From assembly GCA_041750915.1 (NCBI GenBank), contig JBGSYJ010000401.1, forward strand, positions 1-42,864: DNA of 42,864 nucleotides, in the 5' to 3' direction. Positions 29,789-38,458 of the stretch are shown here, in pieces. Below the pieces are notes generated by a model that searched no databases, had not been told where the DNA came from, and saw only the letters and a program-made list of their open reading frames with translations. How positions within the stretch are numbered: position 1 is the stretch's first letter; the number at the start of each line of letters is the position of its first letter. The stretch is from JBGSYJ01 sp041750915 (GTDB lineage: Bacteria > Acidobacteriota > Thermoanaerobaculia > Gp7-AA8). Made by a program: the position numbers and the translations under genes.

Positions 29789-31801
29789 CTACTGAAGCAC
29801 TTTGATCGTCTCGAGCGCCTGGAGATACTGCTCCACGTCTGCGAGCGTCACAGGCCCATAGATCGCGGAAAGGGCATCGCGAATCTCGCTCGTTCGCCGC
29901 CTGCCATCGACGAGATTCAACGCTTCGTAGGCGTAGTCGGCTCCTGAACCTCGCACTCCGCGATGGTTGAGCAGCCTCAGCCCAGCAGTCCTCTCTTTTC
30001 CGAAGTTTGCCTGGAGGTAGTCGTAGCCGAAGACGCTCATCGGCCCCTCGAGGGATGCGTTCCGCCGGTACACACGACCTGCCGGGGGAGGCGCCTCGGG
30101 TCGTCGACCTCCTGCCAGCGCCCCAAGCCCGTCGTAGAACGGCCATATTTCGGTTGCAACGCCCTCCGGAATCCGGAAGAACCGCGACATCGACTGGGCC
30201 AGTGTCCGCTCATGCCAGTGATGGAACCGCGTGCGGACGGCGGCCTCCTGAGGCAGGAGCGCGCGACGATCGTTCATCATGGCTGCGGTTCGGGCCAGAG
30301 ACTTCGATCTGATGGTCTGCCAGACCAGCGGTGCGTCCGATTCGGTGAGGTTTGCGAGAACCCATCCGCTTGCCGCTGCGATGAACACCGAGCGCGCGAG
30401 CTTCGTCGTATCGATGTTTGCCGGCGTGTCGAGACTCGTGTGGATATAACGGTCCGGCCAGTCGTTGAGGTAGATCACCGGGATGCCGAACGAGCTGTCG
30501 GCGAAGACCTGATGGTCGCTGCCGAGGGTCAGCGGAACCATCTCGGCCTGCAATGCCTCCCGACCGCCATTCGGCGCGGTGAGCGGCCATCTCGCCTCAC
30601 CTGTCCTTGCGAAGCGGGAGGACTGTTCGTTCACGAACCCCCCGATCTCCTCTGCGATGTCGTTGATGAACGATGGCTGACTCGCCGGCCCGCGCGTGAC
30701 ATGGAAGATGGCCTTGGTCTCCGGTCCGCCTCCGACCATATCGAGGTGGATGGCGGCTTTGATGTTCCGCGTAATCTCCGGGCGGGCCACGAGCAGCGCG
30801 AGAGTGCCTTCGATCTCGGCCGGCCAGATGAAGCGGATGGTTCTGCGGGGGGGCGGGAGGGCTTTCGCGCGGATGAGCGTCGTATAGGTCCGGGCGATCT
30901 CGAGGATCGCGGCGCAGCCGCTCGCGTTGTCGTTTGCCCCGGGATTGGGATGGTCGAGGTGGCAGCTGAAGACGATTTCCTGACGGTTCAGGTCGGGATC
31001 GCTACCCGGAACGGTTCCCGTTGCAATCTCGTAGAATCCCGGTTGTCTTCCCGCGTCCACCTCAGCGCGCAACAGGACGCGTTCACCATCCGCGAGACGC
31101 CGCTGATACGTACGTGCCTGCCGGGGTGAGACCATGAATGCGAACGCAGGGCGTGGTGCAAATGCGTCGAGATGACCCCAACGGATCAGGTCCTGATTTT
31201 CGCCCCACCAGGCGGTGCGCTGATTCTGAGCCCAGCTGATGATGCCGGCGGCTTCGAAGCGTTCGATTGCGAGCGGCGCAGCTGCTTCCGGCTGCGACGA
31301 TACGAGCACCAGCTTTCCTCTGACATTCCTGCCTTCGTAATCGGTTGCGCTGAGGCCTGTTCCGACGTCCACAAGTTCGGCCGTCACCTCGCCGCTCGTG
31401 CTGTCCTGCGCGAGGGTGAGCGGCGCCTCCGCCCACGAGGCGATGCGAACGGCGGGATTACCTTCCGAATCGAGCTCCCACAGCTCTGCATGCTCCGCGT
31501 TCCATGCCGGTCGTGATCGCTGCGTGCCGTAAAACGTCTTTCCGTCGGCGGGAAGACGAATGACTTCGACTCCGGAGACGCCGGCGGCAGTCAGCTTTTC
31601 GGCGATGTGTCTGGTCGCCGCGGTGAAGCCGCGCGAGCCGCGCATCCGGTGATGTTTCACGAGTTCTTCGATCGTCGACAGGGCAGACTCGCCCGAAATC
31701 TCGTCAGCGAATGCAGTGACGTGGGCATCGGAGAGAAGAGGGATCGTCTCGCTCGCGGCAATCGGAGCGGAGAGAAGTGCGAGGAAGATTAGTTTTCGCA
31801 T
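29789..31801 (-). CDS. secreted M28 family zinc peptidase
   Basis: A 670-residue protein with a signal peptide (MRKLIFLALLSAPIAAS). A PA-like insert lies at about 140-260, followed by the co-catalytic zinc site: H281 and D283 in SCHLDHPNPG, D291 in GANDNASG, the acidic WPAEIEGT segment, HLDMVGGG and the last histidine near IYLNDWPDRYIHTSLDTP. M28 enzymes are aminopeptidases or carboxypeptidases; the long C-terminal region (about 500-670) with a winged-helix-like end resembles the DUF4910/aminopeptidase-like branch. The frame is open upstream, but that part only translates heptamer repeats, so the ATG at 31801 is chosen. The array begins seven bases before it and no Shine-Dalgarno is visible. 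Confidence 0.88.
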   Translation of the reverse strand: MRKLIFLALLSAPIAASETIPLLSDAHVTAFADEISGESALSTIEELVKHHRMRGSRGFTAATRHIAEKLTAAGVSGVEVIRLPADGKTFYGTQRSRPAWNAEHAELWELDSEGNPAVRIASWAEAPLTLAQDSTSGEVTAELVDVGTGLSATDYEGRNVRGKLVLVSSQPEAAAPLAIERFEAAGIISWAQNQRTAWWGENQDLIRWGHLDAFAPRPAFAFMVSPRQARTYQRRLADGERVLLRAEVDAGRQPGFYEIATGTVPGSDPDLNRQEIVFSCHLDHPNPGANDNASGCAAILEIARTYTTLIRAKALPPPRRTIRFIWPAEIEGTLALLVARPEITRNIKAAIHLDMVGGGPETKAIFHVTRGPASQPSFINDIAEEIGGFVNEQSSRFARTGEARWPLTAPNGGREALQAEMVPLTLGSDHQVFADSSFGIPVIYLNDWPDRYIHTSLDTPANIDTTKLARSVFIAAASGWVLANLTESDAPLVWQTIRSKSLARTAAMMNDRRALLPQEAAVRTRFHHWHERTLAQSMSRFFRIPEGVATEIWPFYDGLGALAGGRRPEAPPPAGRVYRRNASLEGPMSVFGYDYLQANFGKERTAGLRLLNHRGVRGSGADYAYEALNLVDGRRRTSEIRDALSAIYGPVTLADVEQYLQALETIKVLQ

Positions 31802-31807
31802 ATGAGT

Positions 31808-31909
<102 letters not shown>

Positions 31910-31965
31910 CCGAGGTGCGATCCGGCTCTCTTCCTCGAGGTTTCGGACAGTCCTCGTCTTGGATG

Positions 31966-32052
31966 TGTCATCCTGAGCGAAGCGAAGGATCCCCTTCCTC
32001 GATGCGTTAGCGCCAGTCTTCAGGGGATTCTTCGCTTCGCTCAGAATGACAC
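31966..32052. repeat. 87-bp GTCATCCTGAGCG fold-back element
   Basis: Left arm 31966-31994, right arm 32023-32052, loop nearly identical to the copy at 22262-22348 (GATGCG, then CGCCAGTCTT). The right arm has two substitutions (GGATTC, CAGAATG) that the left arm does not match. It lies in the 323-bp spacer between the divergent M28 and S9 peptidase genes, which otherwise holds only the heptamer element; no gene is seen. Confidence 0.9.
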
Positions 32053-32124
32053 ATGGGTCCGGGCGCGGCCATTGAGGTTCAGTGGAAGCACCAGTCGAAA
32101 CCAGACTGATCAACAGGAGGAAGA

Positions 32125-34308
32125 TTGCCGGCTCGGATGTTGTATTTGCTCGTGGCAGTTGCGATCGTCGGCGGCTGTATCTCTGTGCCGGCTGCGAATC
32201 GTGCGACTCCCGAACCACCGCCGGCAGATCGATCGAACTCAATGCAGAATAGCGAAAGACCGAAACCACCATCAGCGAAGATCGTTCCCTTCCGTCTCGA
32301 AAAGCACGGTGATGTCCGTACGGACAACTACTACTGGCTGAGAGAACGGGAGAATCCGGAAGTCATCGCCTACCTCGAAGAGGAGAATGCCTATACGGAG
32401 CAGGTGCTCGCGCACACAGCGGAGCTGCAGGAAAAGCTTTACGACGAGATCGTCGCGCGCATTCCGCAGTCGGACGAAACGGTTCCTGTCCGGATCGACG
32501 GATACCTTTACTACGAGCGCTTCGAGCCCGGCAAAGATTATCCGATCTACGTGCGGCGCTACGGTTCCATGGAGACGCCCGAAGAGGTGATGATCGACGT
32601 CAACGAACTGGCGAAGGGTCACGGCTATTTTGCGGTGAGCGGAGTTTCGGCCAGCCCGGATGGTGAAATCCTCGCGTTCTCGACGGATGATGTCGGCCGC
32701 CGGATCTACACCCTGCGTTTCAAGAACCTTCGAACGGGTGAGATGCTGCCTGATGAGATCGAGAACGTGGCCGGAAACGTTGCATGGGCCAGCGACAACC
32801 GCACGCTCTTCTACACGAAGCAGGATCTCGAGACGCTCCGCTGGTATCAGGTGTTCCGGCACGTCCTTGGTACCGATCCCTCGAACGACGTCCTGGTGTT
32901 CGAGGAGGAGGATGAGACATTCAACGCTTTCGTTTTCAGGACACGGTCACGGCAGTTCATCGTCATCGGTTCGAGCCAGACCGTTGCCGACGAGTACCAC
33001 ATCCTCGAGGCCGACGATCCGTCGGGAACGTTCCGGGTCTTCGAGCCGCGGCAGCGGGGACGCGAATACGCGATCGATCACCTTGGCGACTCGTTCTACA
33101 TCCGCACCAACGACCAGGCGCGGAACTTCCGGTTGATGAAGACTCCTGTCCGGGCGACCGGGCGTGAGCACTGGGTAGAAGTCATCCCTCACAGAGAGGA
33201 CGTCTACCTGGCCGACTTCGAAGTGTTCCGGAGCCATCTCGTGATGACCGAAGTCCAGGATGCGCTCACGCGCCTTCACGTAATGCAACTCGACGGCACG
33301 GATGGGCACTTCATCGAGTTCGACGAGCCGGCCTACGTTCTCGACTTCGGCAAGAATCCCGAGATCGATGCTACCGAAGTGCGGTATGTCTACAGCTCGC
33401 TCACGACGCCGGAGTCCACGTTCGACTACGACATGAGCACGCGTGCCCGCGTGCTGCGCAAGATGCAGAAGGTAGGCGGGGGATACGATCCCACGAATTA
33501 TGTGACCGAGCGGCTCTTCGCTCCCGCGCGTGACGGCAGACGGATTCCCATCTCACTCGTCTACCGTAAAGGCTTCGAGAAGAACGGCTCTCATCCTCTT
33601 TATCTCTACTCCTACGGGTCCTACGGGATTTCCAGCGATCCTGATTTCAATGCGCCGACCGTCAGCCTGCTGGATCGCGGATTCGTCTTCGCGATCGCCC
33701 ACATCCGCGGTGGTCAGGAGCTGGGGCGCGAGTGGTACGAGAGCGGAAAGCTTCTCAACAAGATGAACACATTCACGGACTTCATCGATGCGGCGGACTA
33801 TCTGGTCGCTGAGAAATACGGCGATCCGGAGAACCTCTTTGCGAGCGGAGGGAGCGCCGGAGGACTGCTCGTTGGTGCAGTGATGAACATCCGTTCCGAC
33901 CTCTTCAAGGGCGTCGTGACGCGGGTTCCGTTCGTCGATGTGATCACGACGATGCTCGACGAAGACATTCCGCTCACAACGGGGGAGTACGACGAGTGGG
34001 GGAATCCAAACGAGAAGGCGTTCTACGACTACATGCTCTCGTATTCGCCCTACGATCACGTCGAAGCGAAGAGATATCCGAACCTTCTCGTCACGACGGG
34101 ACTTCATGACTCACAGGTACAGTACTGGGAGCCGGCCAAGTGGGTGGCGAAGTTGCGCGCGATGAAGACCGGCGATGAGCTCGTCCTGCTCAAGACCGAT
34201 ATGGACGCGGGCCACAGCGGCGCCTCGGGTCGCTTCAGGAAGCACAGAATCACGGCGCTGAACTATGCGTTTGTGCTGGATCTTGCGGGCCGGGCCTCGG
34301 AGGAGTGA
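32125..34308 (+). CDS. prolyl oligopeptidase family (S9A) serine peptidase, predicted lipoprotein
   Basis: A 727-residue protein with a short signal and lipobox (IVGGC, C18), then a proline-rich linker. The beta-propeller domain runs from about 120 to 460 and the alpha/beta hydrolase domain follows. The catalytic triad is S577 in ASGGSAGGLL, D662 in GLHDSQVQYWEPAKW and H697 in DAGHSG. The sequence FVFAIAHIRGGQELGREWY is typical of oligopeptidase B and related S9A enzymes. Most family members are cytoplasmic or periplasmic and cut short peptides after basic or proline residues. The TTG start with AGGAGG four bases upstream is chosen; an ATG four codons on also gives the signal. Confidence 0.92.
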   Translation: MPARMLYLLVAVAIVGGCISVPAANRATPEPPPADRSNSMQNSERPKPPSAKIVPFRLEKHGDVRTDNYYWLRERENPEVIAYLEEENAYTEQVLAHTAELQEKLYDEIVARIPQSDETVPVRIDGYLYYERFEPGKDYPIYVRRYGSMETPEEVMIDVNELAKGHGYFAVSGVSASPDGEILAFSTDDVGRRIYTLRFKNLRTGEMLPDEIENVAGNVAWASDNRTLFYTKQDLETLRWYQVFRHVLGTDPSNDVLVFEEEDETFNAFVFRTRSRQFIVIGSSQTVADEYHILEADDPSGTFRVFEPRQRGREYAIDHLGDSFYIRTNDQARNFRLMKTPVRATGREHWVEVIPHREDVYLADFEVFRSHLVMTEVQDALTRLHVMQLDGTDGHFIEFDEPAYVLDFGKNPEIDATEVRYVYSSLTTPESTFDYDMSTRARVLRKMQKVGGGYDPTNYVTERLFAPARDGRRIPISLVYRKGFEKNGSHPLYLYSYGSYGISSDPDFNAPTVSLLDRGFVFAIAHIRGGQELGREWYESGKLLNKMNTFTDFIDAADYLVAEKYGDPENLFASGGSAGGLLVGAVMNIRSDLFKGVVTRVPFVDVITTMLDEDIPLTTGEYDEWGNPNEKAFYDYMLSYSPYDHVEAKRYPNLLVTTGLHDSQVQYWEPAKWVAKLRAMKTGDELVLLKTDMDAGHSGASGRFRKHRITALNYAFVLDLAGRASEE

Positions 34309-34315
34309 GGGGAGC

Positions 34316-35044
34316 TCAATTCGTCGCGTTCGCCGCCTCGAGGAGTACTCGCAACTGAGCCGCGCTCATTCCCAGGTCTCCGCCCGCGGCGCGGTTCGCC
34401 AGTTCAACGTCCGCGAATTCAGCGGGGAGCTCTCCGAAGATCCCGCGATAAATCGACAACGCAGCCAGGTACGAGCCCGCCAGGGAAGGGTGGAACCCGT
34501 CGGGACCGTAGAGTTTCAGTGAGCGGTCGCGACGCCATGCCTCGAGCCATGCATCGCCGGCAGGCAAAAGCATTCCGCCGGTCTGATCCGTGGCCATACG
34601 GTGCGACTCGCTCACCCGCGGGAAATCGTGGATCCGCGCAGCGGACGGCCACACCATGAAGAACGCCGGCCGTGCGCCCGATGCGGTGATCCGCTCGCTC
34701 CACTTCTTCCCGTACTCGAGCAGCAGATCCCTCCCTTCACGCCCTCCCGATGGACCCTGCTGCATCACGACGACGGACCATCGCCGGCGCTTGAGTGTCT
34801 TCGCTGCGGCACCTTCGTTCCAGTGATCCACCAGCGCGAAGTTCGGGCGCGCGACAGCCTCACAGTGAACACGTGATCCTGCCTCTGCAGCGAGCCTGCA
34901 GACGATGTCCGGAAGGTCGTTGCCGTAAGTCAGACTGTTGCCGAGGAAGAGGATCGCGGAAACAGGACGTGCGTCGTCCGCTCCCGAGGGCAGAGCCAGC
35001 AACGCGCAGGTGGCGAAGAGCAGCGGGATGCGAAGCCTGTGCAT
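34316..35044 (-). CDS. SGNH/GDSL-type hydrolase, secreted
   Basis: A 242-residue protein with a signal peptide (about residues 1-22, LLFATCALLALPSGA). The GNSLT block (S37 the likely nucleophile) and the C-terminal DGFHPS block (D and H of the triad) define the SGNH fold; VVVMQQGPSGG lies between. Such enzymes are esterases, lipases or acetyl-carbohydrate deacetylases; no specific substrate can be named. The stop is seven bases from the end of the convergent S9 peptidase gene. Confidence 0.85.
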   Translation of the reverse strand: MHRLRIPLLFATCALLALPSGADDARPVSAILFLGNSLTYGNDLPDIVCRLAAEAGSRVHCEAVARPNFALVDHWNEGAAAKTLKRRRWSVVVMQQGPSGGREGRDLLLEYGKKWSERITASGARPAFFMVWPSAARIHDFPRVSESHRMATDQTGGMLLPAGDAWLEAWRRDRSLKLYGPDGFHPSLAGSYLAALSIYRGIFGELPAEFADVELANRAAGGDLGMSAAQLRVLLEAANATN

Positions 35045-35109
35045 TACTGCAGTTTACGGCCCCAGGGTGCCGGCTCCGGTAACGGTTCGGTGCCGGCGAG
35101 GGGCCCTAA

Positions 35110-35245
35110 GTAGCGGCGGATTCCGATCCGCCGCTCTTCGGGGTTGCCTGAACTTGCGCGTTATGGGGCGACGACCCGGAATGAATGCCCCAGATTTCGT
35201 ACTTCGTCACTTCCCGGAACGAGGGACATCGGAATGTCCCTCTAC
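35110..35245. repeat. composite repeat: two GTAG hairpins around a 29-nt core
   Basis: The left hairpin has GTAG at 35110-35113 and stem AGCGGCGGAT / ATCCGCCGCT with loop TCCG. The right hairpin (35221-35245) read on the minus strand is GTAG, GAGGGACAT, loop TCCG, ATGTCCCTC. The core at 35164-35192 starts TGGGGC and ends GCCCCA. The loop interior (GACGACCCGGAATGAAT) differs at two of 17 positions from the core at 3933-3961, and the stem differs by one A-T to G-C pair. The right hairpin's GTAG overlaps the TAG stop of the GNAT gene. Confidence 0.85.
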
Positions 35246-35562
35246 TACGATTCAACCAGCGAACGACTTCCCTCAGGCACAAGCTCCAGGTATTCGGGAT
35301 GGCGCTGGATGTATGAAGCGACGAAACGGCACTGCGGAATTACTTCGAGATTCTCACTGCGGGCGAACTCGAGGGCAGAAACCACGAGATTCTTCCCGAT
35401 TCCTTTGCCTTCGAAGGCCTCAGGCACCTCTGTATGCGTCAGTGTGATCTGGTTTCCGGAACGGTTGTAATCGATCCAAGCGACGTCATCGCCGGTTCGA
35501 AGCTCGAAGCGGTTCTCCGCCTCATTGTTTACGACCGCGTCCAGCTGAGAAGTTTCAGTCAT
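35245..35562 (-). CDS. GNAT-like N-acetyltransferase (YjdJ/NATD1 type)
   Basis: A 105-residue protein of the small single-domain GNAT group. It has the pattern WIDYNRSGNQITLTHTEVP, the acetyl-CoA-binding turn FEGKGIGKNLV and the end CRFVASYIQRHPEYLELV, all typical of YjdJ/NATD1-like proteins. Their substrates are unknown. The ATG at 35562 has GGAGG seven bases upstream; the longer open frame upstream has none. Cytoplasmic. Confidence 0.9.
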   Translation of the reverse strand: MTETSQLDAVVNNEAENRFELRTGDDVAWIDYNRSGNQITLTHTEVPEAFEGKGIGKNLVVSALEFARSENLEVIPQCRFVASYIQRHPEYLELVPEGSRSLVES

Positions 35563-35643
35563 TGGTATTCCTCCGGATGCAGATGACTGCAAGGAGCGGT
35601 CCGACATGTGCGCCGGTGGTCTGCTCTGGGCGAGAACTGGCTG

Positions 35644-36252
35644 TCAGGGCCCTGCGGGGGCCGGTGCGGGCTCGACCAGCAGCACTTCCCAGCTGCCGTC
35701 CTCGGTCGGCTGAAGATCGGCGATTGCGCAGTGCATCGCCTCGATGCGCTCACGAACGAGGCCGCTCTTGAATGCGGAGCCGACCTCGTTCGGGATCCAC
35801 TGCCAGCAGAGATTCGCCTTCAGATTCCCGTCGGCCTGTGGCGTCACGCTCGACACTTCGGTGAGCTCCTTCTTCGCGATCGGGACGATATCGACGAAGC
35901 CATTCGGTCGCACGAGCCACCTGCGATCCGCCTCGGCTTTCGGTTCCAGCACGACGTCATCGCCGTCGAAGCGAACCCACCCCGCTGCCTCGAGTTCTTC
36001 CGCGCCATTGCTCGTGACTTCGTTGAAGCGCGAGCGTTTCAGCGGCAGGCTGTAGGACGCATTCGTGAACTGATAGTCGGAGAATGCGGCCGAGTCCGCA
36101 ATGAGCTGTTTCGCTTCCTCGGTTGTCGGAGGGGGAGGAGGCGCGACCGTGGCCGTTTCTTCCGCCGGTACGGTGCTCGCGGACTCCTCCGCGGCGGGGC
36201 CGCATGCGACGATCAGGATGAAGCAGGATGTGAGAGCGAGTGCATTCTTCAT
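35644..36252 (-). CDS. predicted lipoprotein of unknown function
   Basis: A 202-residue protein with a signal and lipobox (FILIVAC, C17), then a low-complexity linker rich in Ser, Ala, Glu and Pro (ending PPPPPTTEEAKQ) up to about residue 45. The folded part (about 50-190) contains SLPLKRSRFNEV, GWVRFDGDDVVLEPK and ANLCWQWIPNEVG; it resembles short helical/beta lipoproteins of no known function and I do not recognise a family. The start is set by the signal peptide; no clear Shine-Dalgarno is present. Confidence 0.75.
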   Translation of the reverse strand: MKNALALTSCFILIVACGPAAEESASTVPAEETATVAPPPPPTTEEAKQLIADSAAFSDYQFTNASYSLPLKRSRFNEVTSNGAEELEAAGWVRFDGDDVVLEPKAEADRRWLVRPNGFVDIVPIAKKELTEVSSVTPQADGNLKANLCWQWIPNEVGSAFKSGLVRERIEAMHCAIADLQPTEDGSWEVLLVEPAPAPAGP

Positions 36253-36387
36253 TGGCGAACGATAGTGTGCCGCGGGCGCTCGTGCAATGGTCTTCTGGCT
36301 GGCTGGCAATTCAGCGGGACGGACTCGACGTTATAGACTGGACGCTCGCCTGAAGGGTTGTTGCTGAAGGCGAGGAAATCGAAGAGT

Positions 36388-36489
36388 GAATGTTGAATGT
36401 TGAAATTGTGAATTTTGAATGTTGAATGAGGGACGGGGGCTCCGTGCTCAATTCAACATTCAACGCTCACAATTCAACATTCAACATTC
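36388..36489. repeat. GAATGTT heptamer-armed long hairpin upstream of glnS
   Basis: Left arm 36388-36427 has GAATGTT twice, a GAAATTGTGAATTTT interruption and GAATGTTGAAT. The right arm 36451-36489 is its reverse complement with one indel and three mismatches in 39. The loop is 23 nt (36428-36450) and can fold further. It ends 55 bp before the glnS start. The rest of the 292-bp spacer shows no gene. Confidence 0.92.
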
Positions 36490-36544
36490 GGCTTCAGGCA
36501 CTTGACAATGCGACATACAAATCTGCGAGGGATGCCCGAACTGC

Positions 36545-38206
36545 ATGACAACCACTGAAGACATCACCCGCTCACTCGATTTCATCCGCGAGATTGTGGA
36601 AGACGACCTCAGAAGCGGAAGACACTCCCAAATCGTGACCCGATTTCCACCGGAGCCGAACGGCTACCTGCACATCGGCCATGCGAAATCGATCTGCCTC
36701 AACTTCGGGGTCGCAGGCGATTACAAGGGCCGCTGCAATCTACGGTTCGACGATACGAACCCTGTGAAAGAGGAAGCCGAGTATGCCGAAGCAATCATGC
36801 GGGATGTGCGATGGCTCGGTTTCGACTGGGGCGAGCATCTCTATCATGCATCCGATTTTTTCGAACAGCTGTACGAGTATGCCGAGCATCTGATCACGAA
36901 GGAGAAGGCGTACGTTGACAGTCTCACAGCGGAGGAGATTCGCTCGTATCGAGGGACCCTGACCGAGCCGGGGAAAGAGAGCCCGCACCGGAACCGCTCC
37001 GTTGACGAGAATCTCGACCTGTTCCGGCGGATGCGCGCGGGAGAGTTTCCCGACGGCGCACATCTGCTCCGCGCGAAGATCGACATGGCCTCGCCGAACA
37101 TCAATCTCCGAGATCCGGCCCTTTACAGGATCCGTCACGAGACACATCACCGGACGGGCGACGAGTGGTGCATCTACCCGATGTACGACTACGCGCATCC
37201 GATCTCGGACGCGCTCGAGGGTGTCACACATTCGCTCTGCACGCTGGAGTTCGAGGATCATCGTCCGCTGTACGACTGGATCATCGAGAATCTTCCGGTG
37301 CCCGCCCGGCCACGGCAGATCGAGTTCGCGCGCCTCAATCTCAATTACACGGTGATGAGCAAGCGAAAGCTGCTGCGGCTCGTCGCCGATGGACATGTCA
37401 AAGGCTGGGACGATCCGCGGATGCCGACGATCGCCGGTCTCAGGAGGCGCGGCTATACGCCCGCGTCGATCCGTGCCTTCTGCGAAACTGTGGGAGTCGC
37501 ACGACGCCCGAACGTCATCGACGTTGCGCTGCTCGAGCACAGCGTGCGGGACGACCTCAATCGGAACGCGCCTCGAGTCATGGGTGTTCTCCGACCGTTG
37601 AAACTCGTGATTGCGAACTATCCGGAGGGTCAGACCGAGGAGTTTCACTCGCCCGTGAATCAGGAGGATCCCGACTCGGGAACGCGCACGGTTCCGTTCT
37701 CCAGGACGCTTTACATCGAGCGGGACGACTTCATGGAGGATCCGCCGAAGAAATTCTTCCGGCTCGCTCCGGGGAGAGAAGTGCGGCTGCGTTCCGCCTA
37801 CTTTGTCACCTGCACGGATGTCGTGAAGAATGACGAAGGTGAAGTCGTCGAGCTTCGGTGCACGTACGATCCAGCGACGAAGGGCGGCGATTCGCCGGAC
37901 GGCAGGCGTCCAAAGGCGACGCTGCACTGGGTATCCGCGGAGCATGCGATCGAAGCCGAGGTCCGGCTCTACGACCGGCTGTTCGTGAGTGAGGATCCGG
38001 AGGACGCGGAGGGAGATTTTCTGTCGAATCTGAATCCTGCATCGCTCGAAGTGCTGACCGATTGCAGGATCGAGCCGGGTGTGCAGGGCTCAGCGCCGGG
38101 GACCAGCTATCAGTTCGAACGGCTCGGGTATTTCTGTGTCGACGATGATTCGTCGGATTCACGGCTCGTCTTCAATCGCACGGTGACCTTGAAGGGAAGC
38201 CGGTAG
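36545..38206 (+). CDS. glnS: glutaminyl-tRNA synthetase
   Basis: A 553-residue class I aminoacyl-tRNA synthetase. The ATP-binding HIGH motif is in PPEPNGYLHIGHAKS and the KMSKS equivalent is VMSKRKL, which is the form found in GlnRS. The amino-acid pocket FDDTNP is present, as are the C-terminal beta-barrel anticodon-binding domains from about residue 340. Length matches the bacterial enzyme (about 550). It charges tRNA-Gln directly, so this organism does not rely only on the GatCAB transamidation route. Start ATG with no strong Shine-Dalgarno, but the N-terminus fits the family. Confidence 0.97.
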   Translation: MTTTEDITRSLDFIREIVEDDLRSGRHSQIVTRFPPEPNGYLHIGHAKSICLNFGVAGDYKGRCNLRFDDTNPVKEEAEYAEAIMRDVRWLGFDWGEHLYHASDFFEQLYEYAEHLITKEKAYVDSLTAEEIRSYRGTLTEPGKESPHRNRSVDENLDLFRRMRAGEFPDGAHLLRAKIDMASPNINLRDPALYRIRHETHHRTGDEWCIYPMYDYAHPISDALEGVTHSLCTLEFEDHRPLYDWIIENLPVPARPRQIEFARLNLNYTVMSKRKLLRLVADGHVKGWDDPRMPTIAGLRRRGYTPASIRAFCETVGVARRPNVIDVALLEHSVRDDLNRNAPRVMGVLRPLKLVIANYPEGQTEEFHSPVNQEDPDSGTRTVPFSRTLYIERDDFMEDPPKKFFRLAPGREVRLRSAYFVTCTDVVKNDEGEVVELRCTYDPATKGGDSPDGRRPKATLHWVSAEHAIEAEVRLYDRLFVSEDPEDAEGDFLSNLNPASLEVLTDCRIEPGVQGSAPGTSYQFERLGYFCVDDDSSDSRLVFNRTVTLKGSR

Positions 38207-38264
38207 GGGGAGAGCTTGTCATCCCGAGCGTTGGAGGTCATTGTGGCGAGGAATTAGCGGGCTT

Positions 38265-38428
38265 GTCATCCCGAGCCTGGTCGTGCGGGCGGGAGGGGCG
38301 AGGGACCTCTCGCGATGGTACAGAGTTGCCCATTGGTCGTCGCCGCTACCCTGCCCATCAGGAATCACGAATGTACTACCGCCGGAGATCCCTCGCCCCT
38401 CCCGCCACCCGCGCTTGCTCGGGATGAC
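38265..38428. repeat. 164-bp fold-back element, copy 1 (GTCATCCCGAGC ends)
   Basis: Starts GTCATCCCGAGC and ends with the inverted form (GCTCGGGATGAC). Terminal inverted repeats of about 55 bp contain GGGCGGGAGGGGCGAGGGA and its complement. The internal loop matches, in inverse orientation, that of the copy at 41087-41253. A stray GTCATCCCGAGCG is at 38218-38230. It fills the spacer between the convergent glnS and mgtE genes. Confidence 0.92.
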
Positions 38429-38458
38429 AAATTTCGCGGACCTGCCTGAGTCCCTACC

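Noticed and set aside
36740..37945. 401-residue minus-strand open frame
   Set aside because: Shadow of glnS, which is clearly the real gene by its HIGH and MSK motifs.
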